Shown here: piece by piece, positions 23,071-34,199 of the stretch | Numbering within the stretch: position 1 is the first letter of the stretch | Layout of the letters: each line of letters starts with the position of its first letter | From: Glebionis coronaria | Lineage: Eukaryota > Streptophyta > Magnoliopsida > Asterales > Asteraceae | Length of the DNA: 64,000 nt | Direction of reading: 5' to 3' | NCBI GenBank assembly: GCA_025667525.1 | Contig: CM046876.1 | Span: 85,477,512-85,541,511 of the forward strand | Program-made: the position numbers and the translations under genes | Notes under the pieces: generated by a model | Databases searched by the model: none | Seen by the model: the letters and a program-made list of their open reading frames with translations, nothing else | Told to the model about the DNA's origin: nothing

Positions 23071-26000
23071 TGTAACACCCCCAAATTTATACAACTTAGT
23101 ACAGCGGAAGACTAGTTGGTGTTACGGGATAGCACATTACTCACATCATAGACAACGCATAAAAATCGCGTCGTTTATTAATAAAGCATTTCCATTCATA
23201 AATATCCAATTTACATAGGTCCCAAGTCATTATATTTCATACAAAGTTTTACAAAGTATTTGAATGGAAAATAAGTATTTAGGTGCGGGCCATGAATTCT
23301 TGTTGTCTTCCCGAGAATTACCTTCAAGTACCTGAGATAAAACATGTTAAAAGAAAAGGTCAGCGATAACGCCGAGTGAATTCATAGAGTTTAATAAATT
23401 CCATCAGTATAACTTTGGTATAAAATTAGTACCCAAAAATCAATTCGTACAAATCATTGTAATAGGCCGTAAAATAGCCAAAATCGTTTTATACAAATCT
23501 TTGTAATAGGCCATAAAATAGCCAAAGTCATTTTATATAAATCCTTATCGAAAATCATAATATAGGCATTTGCCTTAAATATTATTATACGAGCCAATGT
23601 CGTAAAAACATCATACAATACGTCTTATGACATTGTATAAAATCAAATAAAAACCGTTATATGAATATGGTTATGAAAACCAAAACACAAACATAATATC
23701 AATAGTATGACCCTGTATTGCTAGTCAGGCAATACATCGTAATTCGAAGCGTCTAATAGTATTTCATTAGTTTTGGATTATTACAAGCCGCATGACATTG
23801 TTACCTTACTAAACCAAAACGGGTAGCTAACCCGATACCAATTTTGCCCATCTAAAGTAGTGTGTCGTCACAAAGGTCACGCTATTGAAATCTTCTCATA
23901 CATAAATTCGCTTACCAATCAATGTGGCACGACGGGGATCAACCGTCAAGGCGCGAACTGGGGTGATCGTCCCCAAATAGTACTATTAAATGCATAAGCG
24001 TCTACCAACTCCCGGTAGTTCACAATTCATGCTAATGGGACTTTTAGTGACATAACCTAACTTTAATAATCCATTTTATTTCATCTATCGGGTCCATTAA
24101 TCATTTATCGGGTCATACAATCGGGTCATTCAATCATTCGGGTCCAAAATCAATAAACAAACAATCGGGACAAATGGTGTCCAAACTTTTATAAAAACTA
24201 ACATGTTATCTCCCTCGCGGGTTTATAAAGCATTTATAAAACATTTAAAAGAGTGCGAGGCTATGAACTCACGTTGATGTGGGAAGGCGGTTATCGGCGA
24301 TTTGGATGTACGGTACGTGCTTCAATCACGGAAACCTATATAAATACTAATCGGTCTTAGACGTTTGTCCAATGACTTTATAAAAATATCAATTATGTAT
24401 ACATATGATGATTATATATATATGATGATCAAGTGGGTTTACATATCCTCATTTACTCATTTTTGTGTTACGTGTCGATAACTTTTATACCAGTTTTCTC
24501 GTTTTACCTATTTACGTGTTTTAGGTTCAATAAGCCTATTATAAGTTCTTAACTTGTTTTAATCCTTTTTGTACTCATATTATCAGTACATATACTTTCA
24601 AGTCGGGCCCAAATGGGTTAAGTCCAATAATAAGTTTATAAGTGTTCTAGTCCATTTTTGTTGTATTATTAGTCCAATAACGTTAATTTAACTTGTTAAT
24701 GTCCGTAAGCCCTATAGTTCGGGTTTTATCGGTTTTTACTTGTTATACATGTCTATATATCAGTATATAAGTTTTATAAAGTTTTCATTAGACGGGTCCA
24801 ACCATCTAAGTTTTATTTAACAAAAACGTTAATTTTACGGCAATAGCCGAAAAAGTCGTAAAAATCATATTTATAGTTTTTATTACTTATAAACATTATT
24901 TCACCACCATTTATATAATTTATCCATTTGATTAACCTTTTATATATATTTATATAAATAAGTTTTATAAGTTAGTGGGTTTTTATTTTACATTTTATAT
25001 ATTAAAATGTGAGTGCTTATATAATAGTATTATTCTTTAATTTCTAAAAATCTGATTTTTAACTTCATCTTCACCAAAACTGCCATATCTTGAGTTCTAC
25101 ATGGAGATAGAAGCTCAAATTTTTATCACATAAACTACATGATATGTGCTACATTTAACTCTCCTATAGCTACTGTTGAATCATCCTTTAAGTATTTTCT
25201 AAAAATCGTCCAAAACAGTAACTTCAGATTTATACCCTAAACTTGTTTTGATCATATCTCATTAATTATTTTGATTCCATTGCATGGCCAATTCTAACAT
25301 GTGTACAAGACCCATAGCTTACTGTAAATGGATTCTACTTCATCATTTTATCAGTTTACCATATGGTTCTTTACTGTTTTTATACAGCCTATCATTTTAA
25401 CAAGATTTACCCACTTTTACTTATAGATTTTCATCTTTTCATCCATGATTATCAACAACAAATCCCCACATAACATTTTTATCATCATATAATCATCATA
25501 AATATATACAATAAGAAATAAAATACATGTTTACATAATCAAAATAACAAGAAGATGAGGAGGACAATCTTTATACCACCATGATGATGTAGGTTGATCA
25601 AAACATGGATTTTGATGGAGAAACTTGTGGATATCCATGACCATCTTCAAGACCACCATGCTTCATGGACTTCTTGTGGAAAATAAGCCTCATGACACCA
25701 AGGAAACTCCTCCATGGATGTTATAACCACCACCATTCAAGAGGGTTTCAAGAGAGCTTCAACATATGTATGAATAACATAGGATTTTGTGGCAAACTTT
25801 GATCAAAAGTGGTGTTTTTAGGGTGGATATGGACGACATTAATGGAGTTAGAGAGAGAGAGGAGAGTGTTTTGCATGGTTGAATATGAGAAGAGTGGTTT
25901 AAGTTAATGGTTTTGATGTGTTAAAGCTTAACTTGTAAGCTTTGCTTACAAGTGTAAGGCTTCTAGCTACACTTGACACCTCAAGTGTATAAACTTGCTA

Positions 26001-26349
26001 GTTAGGGCCGGTTTTGATGTGGGGTGGGACAAGTGTCCCACTTGCCTCATCCCATTTATTTACGGGTACTCCTCGATTCTAGTTTCCTCGATTTGCGTGC
26101 CCTCGGGTCGTTTTATGAAAAACGTTTTTATAAATTATGAATCAACGACACAAAATGTCGGACTGTCACCAAGGGCGGTGTACGTAAACGTAAGCACGTA
26201 ACGTTGAATCCTCCGGTTTAGACGTAGTCGATGCTACTCCAAGACGTAAATCCAAATTTCTTCCAAAAAATATGTGAGTTCATATTGTAAATTGTTTTTA
26301 AATAATATTCGAGAATAAAATATCAACCATAAATTGACGGATTGTCACA
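23071..26349 (-). repeat. 5' LTR of family A copy 2, with 198-bp deletion
   Basis: This LTR is 3279 bp. Near 26153 the sequence jumps from CACAAAA directly to TGTCGGACTG, losing the stretch equivalent to 17285-17482 of the partner LTR. Both ends of the lost segment carry AAA, suggesting microhomology-mediated loss. The deletion truncates the antisense frame at 25995-26201. Confidence 0.92.
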
Positions 26350-26354
26350 TACTA
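26350..26354. repeat. Target-site duplication TACTA, right (family A copy 2)
   Basis: This matches 14196-14200 and is followed by GTTATAATCTATC, the continuation of the element B LTR. Confidence 0.92.
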
Positions 26355-29300
26355 GTTATAATCTATCATATAAAGGAAAGACAATTAGACACAAAACACT
26401 AATATTCTCTAATATCAAGCTAATTACAAGTAAATGACCTAGTAACGAAGATTAGCATATAAAATTTATTTCACATTGAATTGAAGTCTAATCTTTTGCA
26501 ACTAATTATAAAACTCAACTAAGTATTGTAATAAGTTAATACAATTATCTCAGGCCAAGTTACAAATTATTAAAGCATAATGTACAAGTTATCAAAGCAT
26601 AGGATCTTAAACTCACTTAATTATTCCTAAGATATGATCAACCTATATAAACCCTTAAACTAAGAATTTAGAAACCCTAAAAGTCATAAACATACTATAT
26701 ATGACCTAGAATAAGCTTACATTAAGATATAAACAATAATCACCCAAAATAGAAAGTCATTAGGATTAGTAACCTATAAACCCTTATATTAAAAATTCTA
26801 CATAGAATCATTACCTAATCTTTTAGGACAAGTCTATAAATAGTAATATTATTTCATTAAGGTTATAAGATTTTGTTAAGACAATATACAAGTATCCTTA
26901 AGCACAAGGTACAAAATTTAAATGCATGACTTGTACATTAGGTCAAAATAGGTATTTTCACCCTTTAGACATGTTTACTTAGAATAAAATATTAAACCAA
27001 GTGTAGGAACATAATGGACACTTTAAAAAATCTAGGACCTAAATTGAGTTTACATCAGTATCTAAGAGGAGGATAATGAGTTTTACTAAGAATTAAACCT
27101 AGATCATTAGAAACCCTAACCTACATAAGTTTTCTTCCCAAATTCACATCAAACCTTTGTTAAACTTCAAACCAAGGACCCAAATCTTCTAAATAGAATT
27201 TCTAAACCCTAATTAATCATTAATCATTCACTAATCACATTCCTAAGTCCCTAATCACCAAAATTACAAAGTATAAAGTTACAAGCCCTAATTTAGGAAC
27301 CGGTTTGGTTTTCCGTCCAAAACCATGTTTAAACTTCTTCCCTCCCAATATCAAACCTCAAATCAGATATTTAGGATGTGCCAAGATATTTTGGAGTGCC
27401 AACAAGTAGGTACATAAGCTACTTGAAGGCCACACATCACAATTCTCATCCATAGTATGTCGTGACCTATTTTGAGCCATATGTTCAACATATATTGATC
27501 CTAGAGTCTATAAACTTATGTAGAGCTTAACTAGCATCCTTTAGTCACTAATCTATCCTTGTTACACGTTTGGGATTAGAAACTTGGAGCTTAAGGGTTG
27601 AAATAGGTATAAATAGTGGCGAACACACCATTGGAAGACTTGCATCCCGTTTCTTAAGTATCTCCTACCCATTCTTGATTTCCACTTCTAAAAACATTAC
27701 AGGACTCTTAGAAGACCATAAACCAGGTCTAGAAAGAAGCCATTGAAGCCCTTGAAGCTTTGATAGCAAGTTGTGTTCATAGGAAGCCATATGGAGCCAT
27801 TTTGAAGCTACCTAGGTAATTTATATAATAAGCAAGATTTGATCTCGTTATAATGAATTCTGAGACTTTCTATAATGCGAAAATAATGTTAGAAAGATAA
27901 TACAAAAGAAATTAGAACATTTGATCATTTAAAATGAAAGTTATAAACTAAATATGTCTTAAAATCCTAGTTTTGTATTTTACATGAAATAATGACATAA
28001 AATCCGTTTCGAAAGCTATAATTATAGTAAAATGTTGTTATTATGATTTTTTTTTTTTGAAACCTTGTTTTAAAATCCTAGATCATTTGATACATTTTTG
28101 AAGAAGTTATATGATTTTTACAAGTATAGGGACCAAAACTGTCATTTTTGAAACTATTTGATATTTATAACCAGAAGTGTCATTTTGTGAAATTTAAATA
28201 TATAAGAATATATATTGGAAAGTTTGAGACCCTAAGGTTAAATAATTAAGGTTTAAATTGCAAATAATAAATCTATATACTTTAGGGGTTAAAAGTGTAA
28301 TTATGCCCAAATATAACTAAAAGGACTATTTTTGCCAATATTGAAACTAATGACATAAAATGTAAATAATATATTATATGTCATGTTAGTAGGGAACTTT
28401 GAACAAAGATGTTCCATCTCGATATTAAGTTCTGATTGAGTGGTTGGGTTTACGATTTAAAGTGCCCTCACTCCTCAAACGTTTATAGAATGACTTCTGA
28501 GTATAATGGCCCGAACAATGATACTATAAACCTAAAATATGTGAATAAAAGACATATATACAAGATACTATACAAATAAATTGAACTCAGAGATTACGAC
28601 TTGATATATATACATATTTGTGTGTCAACTCAGATTCCGTGAGAAAGTTGTGATTGATTATATCAGATAATTCAAGACTTTATAGGCTAAGGTGAGTTCA
28701 TAGCCTCCCTTTTGAAAGTTTACAAATGATTTTAAAACACGTGAAGGGGATATATGCTAAAACTAGAATACAAGTGTTTTTGTATGCTGCCTGACCTGAT
28801 TATTGGCACTACATTTACTTATTGCCATTAAGTTCCTTTTTAATCGTGAATGTTAATCACTTCTAGAAAACAAATGCTAATATTGTGAATAGTACTACTG
28901 GAGACTGACATCTCCTATCTAGGTAAGTCGCTCTTGTTCACGGCTAAAGGTTCCTACTTTGGCTAAACATATATGCTTTATTTTGCTAAACTCAAGAGTC
29001 CGGCAAACTACCTGAATAAGGGCAATTTGTTGGTTACTAATATGTCAAGTATCGTTGTACGAGCTAGTGCAATAATAAAGAGAAGTTATGAATTTTAAAA
29101 ATATAGGGTGTATAACATTGTAGCCCTGTTGTCATACTTGTATTCAAATGATGTTTAAACCTATGAATTCACTCAACCGTTGTGTTGATTTTATAAGCAT
29201 AGGTTTAAGGTGAATAAAGAATGGCGTGTTGCGAACGGTGGTGTCTTGAAAAGTTATCGTTCCAATAAAACTAGATCTTTGGTAAAAACCTGTGATGTAT

Positions 29301-29462
29301 AGTGTATGTACAGTTGTTTTATTTTAACTCTAGATAATGAATGGTAGCAAGTATTTAATAAAATGACTCCTTAAGAATTTTACATTATTGTGACTTCGAT
29401 ACCTTGAAAGTAATACCACATATTAGCTTCCGCTACTATATGGTAAAAATGAGGGTGTTACA
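26355..29462 (+). repeat. 5' LTR of element B, second part
   Basis: This part resumes at GTTATAATCTATC and aligns through to GGGTGTTACA at 29462 with the 3' LTR (44282-47392). With 13820-14200 it totals about 3490 bp. There are many substitutions and small indels between the two LTRs, so B is clearly older than family A copies 2 and 3. No gene lies within it. A run of T occurs near 28050. Confidence 0.88.
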
Positions 29463-29482
29463 GATTGACATCAGAGCTTACG
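29463..29482 (+). other. Primer binding site of element B, decayed
   Basis: GATTGACATCAGAGCTTACG directly follows the LTR end GTTACA. ATCAGAGCT matches the tRNA-Met site; TTGACATC replaces TTGGTATC. Confidence 0.75.
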
Positions 29483-29623
29483 GTTACAGAGAATAAAGAT
29501 TTTTCTTAAACTATAACTGAGAATTTTAATTTCAAGACCATTAACCATCGTCAGCGCCAGTGTAAGATTTTATCCCTTTTAAATAGCATATCTTTTGTTA
29601 TTATATTATATAAAACTACAAGG

Positions 29624-30250
29624 ATGTCTACTTCCATCTATATTATAGTTTCTAGTGATGGTGAAAGAGAAGTCCCGATGTTCACCTCATCTCCCACAGA
29701 TGTGCGTGTTTTGACTTTGTCTTTTTATGATAGTCTCGGAGTACAAGAATATTTTTCACATCATATTGAAGGTATGAATAGTATGCCTTCGCCTACGTCT
29801 CGTTTTCTATTAGTTGAGGATCTATTCTCGTCTCCCAGTTGAAGTCATGAAGAGTCTTATGAAACTAAAGAGGAATCTAGAGCACGGATTATGGAAATAT
29901 ACGACAAGCAATTATCCGTAAGTGCAAGTAATCGTTATGAAATATCCTTAGAAGCTTTTAGAATTACGGAAAAGAATATTAGGAATTTAATAAGAGGAAG
30001 AAAGGAGATTGAAGAGCATTTTAGTCAGTTAGAATATAAAGTGGAAGTTACTCGACGCCATAATGTTAGACTGAGTAGAAGAATGCATACTTATGAGATG
30101 AATATGGCAAGACTGGAGAAAGAGAACTCTGAGCTGAAAGAAGGACTTATGAGGACTGGGCTTAATTTAGAAACACTCATCGATGATCTTAAACAACTCA
30201 ACAATCTGACTCCGGATATATTTTGGACAGTATTGAGGAGATCAAAATGA
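29624..30250 (+). pseudogene. Extra ORF upstream of element B gag, one internal stop
   Basis: Frames 29624-29842 and 29891-30250 are in the same reading frame, separated by a single TGA at 29840-29842, and together form about 208 codons. The second half is rich in Glu, Lys and Arg with leucine-spaced heptads (for example NMARLEKENSELKEG), suggesting a coiled coil. It lies between the primer site and gag, separated from gag by about 370 bp without an open frame. Some plant Tekay-type elements have an N-terminal coiled-coil region before gag; whether this is a separate protein or a spliced gag start cannot be seen here. I recognise no catalytic motif. Confidence 0.55.
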
Positions 30251-30413
30251 AGAATTAAGCTTAGGAATCTAGTTTAAGTTTGTAAAAATATACAGTTTTC
30301 TTTATGTAACAAAGATGTTTATCGTGTAAATATGAATGATAAGTTGTTAATAAATAAAGAAGTGTGCTTTTGTTCTCGAAAATCTTTGTCATTTTATTTT
30401 AGCCTTTATCGTC

Positions 30414-30521
30414 GTTCGTATTATGAATCCTCATCTATGAATTCGTTGAAAGGATTAGAAGTTATCATTCGTATTGTGAACCCTCATATATATGAATTCA
30501 ACAAAGGAATTAGAAATTATC
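30414..30521. repeat. About 54-bp tandem duplication
   Basis: Two units share TTCGTATT(A/G)TGAA(T/C)CCTCAT, TATGAATTC, then AAAGGA(A)TTAGAA(G/A)TTATC. They lie between the upstream ORF and gag of element B. Confidence 0.7.
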
Positions 30522-30616
30522 GTCATTTTAGGATATGTTAAATTGATTCCATACTCGAACGTATAAAATTTTAAAAACAATATCATTCTTATCAAGTGTT
30601 TTTAAATGTTGGTAGA

Positions 30617-30950
30617 ATGTCTCATACGAGATCAACAACATCTTCAATAATGAATATGACACCGGAAGAAATAAGGCAATTGGTTGCTGAGAGTGTGATT
30701 GTAGCTTTGCAAGCACAAGTCGCCAATATAGCTAGTTCAAGTAATGGAAATGCTGCTAGAAGAGAAGTTCATATGGAAAAGAAGTGTATTTATAAGTATT
30801 TCATGAACTCTCAGCCTTCTAACTATAATGGATCTGAAGGAGCTGTTGGACTTATTCGCTGGTTCGAGAAAATTGAATCAGTATTTGTTCGCAGTGACTA
30901 TTCTAAAGATTGTAAAGTGAAGTTTGCTACGGGTACGTTGATAGAGGAAG
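30617..30950 (+). pseudogene. Element B gag, 5' part
   Basis: This is the N-terminal part of the capsid precursor. It starts at MSHTRSTTSS and includes MTPEEIRQLVAESV, a CIYKYFMNSQP block, then the conserved gypsy gag signature GAVGLIRWFEKIESVF and CKVKFATGTL. The reading breaks off at EE where element C is inserted (GGAAG duplicated) and resumes at 39171 with EALSFWN. The start is chosen because homology begins there; an upstream in-frame ATG at 30596 adds seven residues. As in related elements, the product would form the particle shell in the cytoplasm. It cannot be made intact here. Confidence 0.85.
30946..30950. repeat. Target-site duplication GGAAG, left (element C)
   Basis: GGAAG is followed by the element end TGTTATCC and recurs at 39171-39175 after GGCTAACA. 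The gag codons read E-E/A-L-S on both sides, confirming the original site. Confidence 0.88.
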
Positions 30951-31331
30951 TGTTATCCTATGATTTATGATGATGGATCTAAGAAGTAAAGAAGAAAATA
31001 AATGAAGTTTAGAGAGAGAAAGTAGAGATAGAAAGTAGAGAGAAGTGTGTGAAACTTAAGGTGGATTAGATTAAGAAAATGAAATGGCTAACCCTTCCTA
31101 ACATGCTAATAAGGGCTTTATATAGTCCGCCTACATGTGGGCTTTCTATGGACTTTATTGTTTGGGCCGGGCTTGAATAATTGCTTAGTACCTTGAAAGA
31201 GACCTTTTAAGCTAGCCATCAAGCCCGTATTGTCACGACTATTCTACTACTTATTACGACGTTCTAATAAACGATACATAATAAACCTATGACCGATCAT
31301 TCTTGTTAGACTCAATATTTTAAGGCTAACG
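30951..31331 (-). repeat. 3' LTR of element C
   Basis: This LTR is about 381 bp and homologous to 38801-39170 with visible divergence. On the plus strand it starts TGTTATCC and ends GGCTAACG (GGCTAACA expected). The TTTATATAGTCC stretch near 31115 is a candidate TATA region in either orientation, unproven. Confidence 0.85.
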
Positions 31332-32022
31332 ATCTCCCCCACTGAGAGGTCATTCCTCTTTGATATTTGGAGATTTAAATAGATTACTAATCTTGTCATA
31401 AATGAGTCTTGAACATGTAATAGTAGTCTTGTTTCTTCATGTTGTGATCTTTGAGCCTTTGTAGTTGTCTTTGGACTTTGTCCTTTAATCTTGTGATCTT
31501 CAAAGTATCCTTGACTTGTCTTTGCCATCTTGTGATCTTGTGTCTTCATCCACATGCTCACACTCTGCACCATCTTGAAAGCTTGCTAACAATCTCCTCT
31601 GAAGTGAGGTCATTCCTTTACATTAATAGTTAAGGAAGATTTTTATCATCAGAGTTGGAGAAGTCTTTAGCTTTCTTGTTGGTTGAATATGTCTTTGGGC
31701 GTGAGTATGTGGTTTTGAATCTTTGACTTTGCTGAGTACACTGTAACGCCACCTTATTGAGACAAAACATAGACACGGACTGAATGGCTTTGACATTCGT
31801 CCTAAATCGATAGCGTATTACCTCCGGTCGTTGAAGATCGTTAGACGATATTAAATATAGTACATGTGATTAGGTAAATTAAATTAAGAACCTCCTTGAC
31901 AGGGTTTCACGGCTATACTAGTCGTTCTCTTTACTTGACCGTCTCAAAGCAAGACTGCGAACATAAAGAGTGAATAAATTGGATCCGCTTGATTAAAGTT
32001 GTCAATTCAAATTCTTGGAACA

Positions 32023-32403
32023 AGTTTGATTCATAAATAATTTTACCAGTGTTGCTTTCCAGTTGACACAAGCTTGATCCATAAATAATCTCGCAAGTTT
32101 CTTATAGTAGCGTTGTATGAGGTTGACGCTAGAAGGATTTTTATTCGTCACTGTGATACTAATGGGTATCACTCTGAATGTTCTGGCAAGACCATAAATA
32201 TATTACGTAGAAACCTGAAACGAGTTTGAATCAATTAAGAATCAAACCACTGTTGCTTTTCAGTTTTGCACATGTTTAATTCATAAAGAATCTTACGCAT
32301 GACCTACCGTAGTGCTGTTTGATGTTAACACTGGAAGGATTTCCACTCATCATTGTAAATACTTAGTAGTATCACCTGAGTGTTCTAGCAATATCGCAAG
32401 GAT
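32023..32403. repeat. About 190-bp diverged tandem duplication in element C
   Basis: Each unit contains TTCATAAA(T/G)AAT, a GTTG(A/T)CGCTAGAAGGATTT or AACACTGGAAGGATTT block, a CATC or CGTCA block, GTATCAC, and TGTTCT(G/A)GCAA. The units run about 32023-32210 and 32217-32403. Confidence 0.65.
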
Positions 32404-33639
32404 ATAGCATAAGACTCTCTTCTTCGTCATTTCGTGTGTCCTAACAAGATTTCATTGATCTCTAGGCTCTCGACTCGATTTGTGCACTTTTAGTGGTCGG
32501 AGGCTAGAGCAGATGCCACCTATTCAATATCAACTATCTTGGAGTGAGAAAGCCAATAGAAGTCGTGTTGTTCTTCGTGACAATAAAACAAACTTCTTTT
32601 GAGAGAAGCCTGAGTCAGTTGGGGAAGGGTTATGCATTACATCACTGGGTCCATGATGTGTTGTCTTCATGATGTGTTGACCCGGTTTTTGCCTAAGTTG
32701 TATGGAGGGATAATTTCTTTACACCCTTTATCCTTACATTTCTTTTTTATTCTTCAACCCCTGCAATGCTTACCAAGACATGATTACTAGCACCTTGTTG
32801 TGATTGTTCAAGTGCTAGCTTTAGTACTTAGTCTTTATTCAGCTACGTTCACATTCTACTCCATCTTTCCTAAGGACTTCTAATAATCTATTGGATTGTC
32901 TTGGGAAGATACCTCCGGTTCTGGTTGGATCATAGGACTTATGCCTAACCACCCTTTTAATGCCAATAACGTCATGAATTAAAGATGTTGTAGGTATGAG
33001 ATCGTAACCATAAAACCGCTTGAAAATCTATCAAAGTGTTTGAAAAACATTTAACACCTTGATAGTTTTGTTGTTTCTGAAAAGCTCCCCCTTCACATGT
33101 GCATCGATAATCGAAAGTGTTTCACACATGTGGGTAACAGTTAAAGTGCTTAAGTCTTTAGATCACATTTTAACAACATATTCTCCCCTATCTCTAATAT
33201 ATAAAATCGTTTGATATTAGAGATACCAAATTTGATTAAAATATATTGTGAAACATAGTCTTGAAAATCTTCGGGAGAAGGATGTGTCTTACTAGCATGA
33301 ATTCTTTGGAACGCTCCCCCTCAAAATTAATCCAATTGAATTGTCATTGTGAGGATGTGATCCACATTTTGCTTTTTGAGGATAGGAGTTGTTGAACACA
33401 TAATTTTTGAAAGATTTTGAATAATCATTGAAAAACTCTTGAAAAAATTGTGTTCAACACTTTTTAAAATCTAACAACATTCCAAATTTTAAAAGAGATG
33501 GTTTTTCAAAAGCATAAACTTGAGTTCATAGACGTTGAATGTCTTGATAAATCCATTCAAGTGTAAGAAGATATATCTTCTTTTGCTGAGGGTAAGCGCA
33601 CTAAATCGTACACTCCCCCGTGAATATAGATCCGGGTTG

Positions 33640-33960
33640 CAATCTCAAAGTGATTACAAGCCATTGTGTTGAGCTCAAAAAGTTGAATGTTTTGTTACAA
33701 GCTCAACCCATGATAGATTGCTCTACCATTTTTTAGGATAAGTTATCTTTAAATATACACTTTCCTTTATTTGAAGTAAGAGTTACAGTATGAAATTTAA
33801 CTGTAAGTCATTTACATGAGCTTAAAAACTTTGAATGTTTTTATCGAAAGCTCATGACCGAGAAAAAAATTATTTTCCCATTGTTAAGGATAAGTTATAA
33901 TCCCTGATCAACTTCCCTTTCTTTTTTGAGGCACGAGTCACAATCTGAAGTAATTGCAAA
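33640..33960. repeat. About 165-bp diverged repeat units in element C
   Basis: Units share a (A/G)AGCTCA or GAGCTTAAAA start, TTGAATGTTTT, AAGCTCA, and a (T/A)AGGATAAGTTAT end, at about 33650-33760 and 33800-33900. A third, partial unit follows, with CACAATCTGAAGTAATTGCAAATCATTGAAATGACATG resembling earlier unit starts. Confidence 0.5.
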
Positions 33961-34199
33961 TCATTGAAATGACATGTTTTGAAAAAAATATTTACAACTT
34001 TCATTCGTCCTTTATGTACACACCCGTGTCGTTATTGAGCGAAATTTTTAGGCACGTCCATATTATCAAAACTGAAAGACATTTCGAGAAGATTCTTTTT
34101 GGTATTTTGAAAGATTTGTCATTTTTTATTTTGTTTTTCTATGGATATTTACTTTTTATTTTATTTTTTTATCTTCTCAAGTTTTTCGAAAATAATCCA

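Larger units (their letters stand above)
14201..26349 (-). mobile_element. Family A gypsy-like LTR retrotransposon, copy 2, complete
   Basis: This 12,149-bp insertion lies in the 5' LTR of element B and is flanked by TACTA on both sides. On the minus strand it reads 5' LTR (23071-26349), primer site, 5394-bp internal ruin, 3' LTR (14201-17676). The two LTRs look nearly identical apart from a 198-bp deletion in the 5' LTR, so the insertion is young relative to B. It has no coding capacity for transposition and carries the same Trp-to-stop changes as copies 1 and 3. Confidence 0.93.

Noticed and set aside
31247..31573. Minus-strand open frame of 108 codons at the 3' LTR edge of element C.
   Set aside because: It runs across the LTR/polypurine-tract boundary, so it cannot be a normal element gene, and it has no recognised motif.
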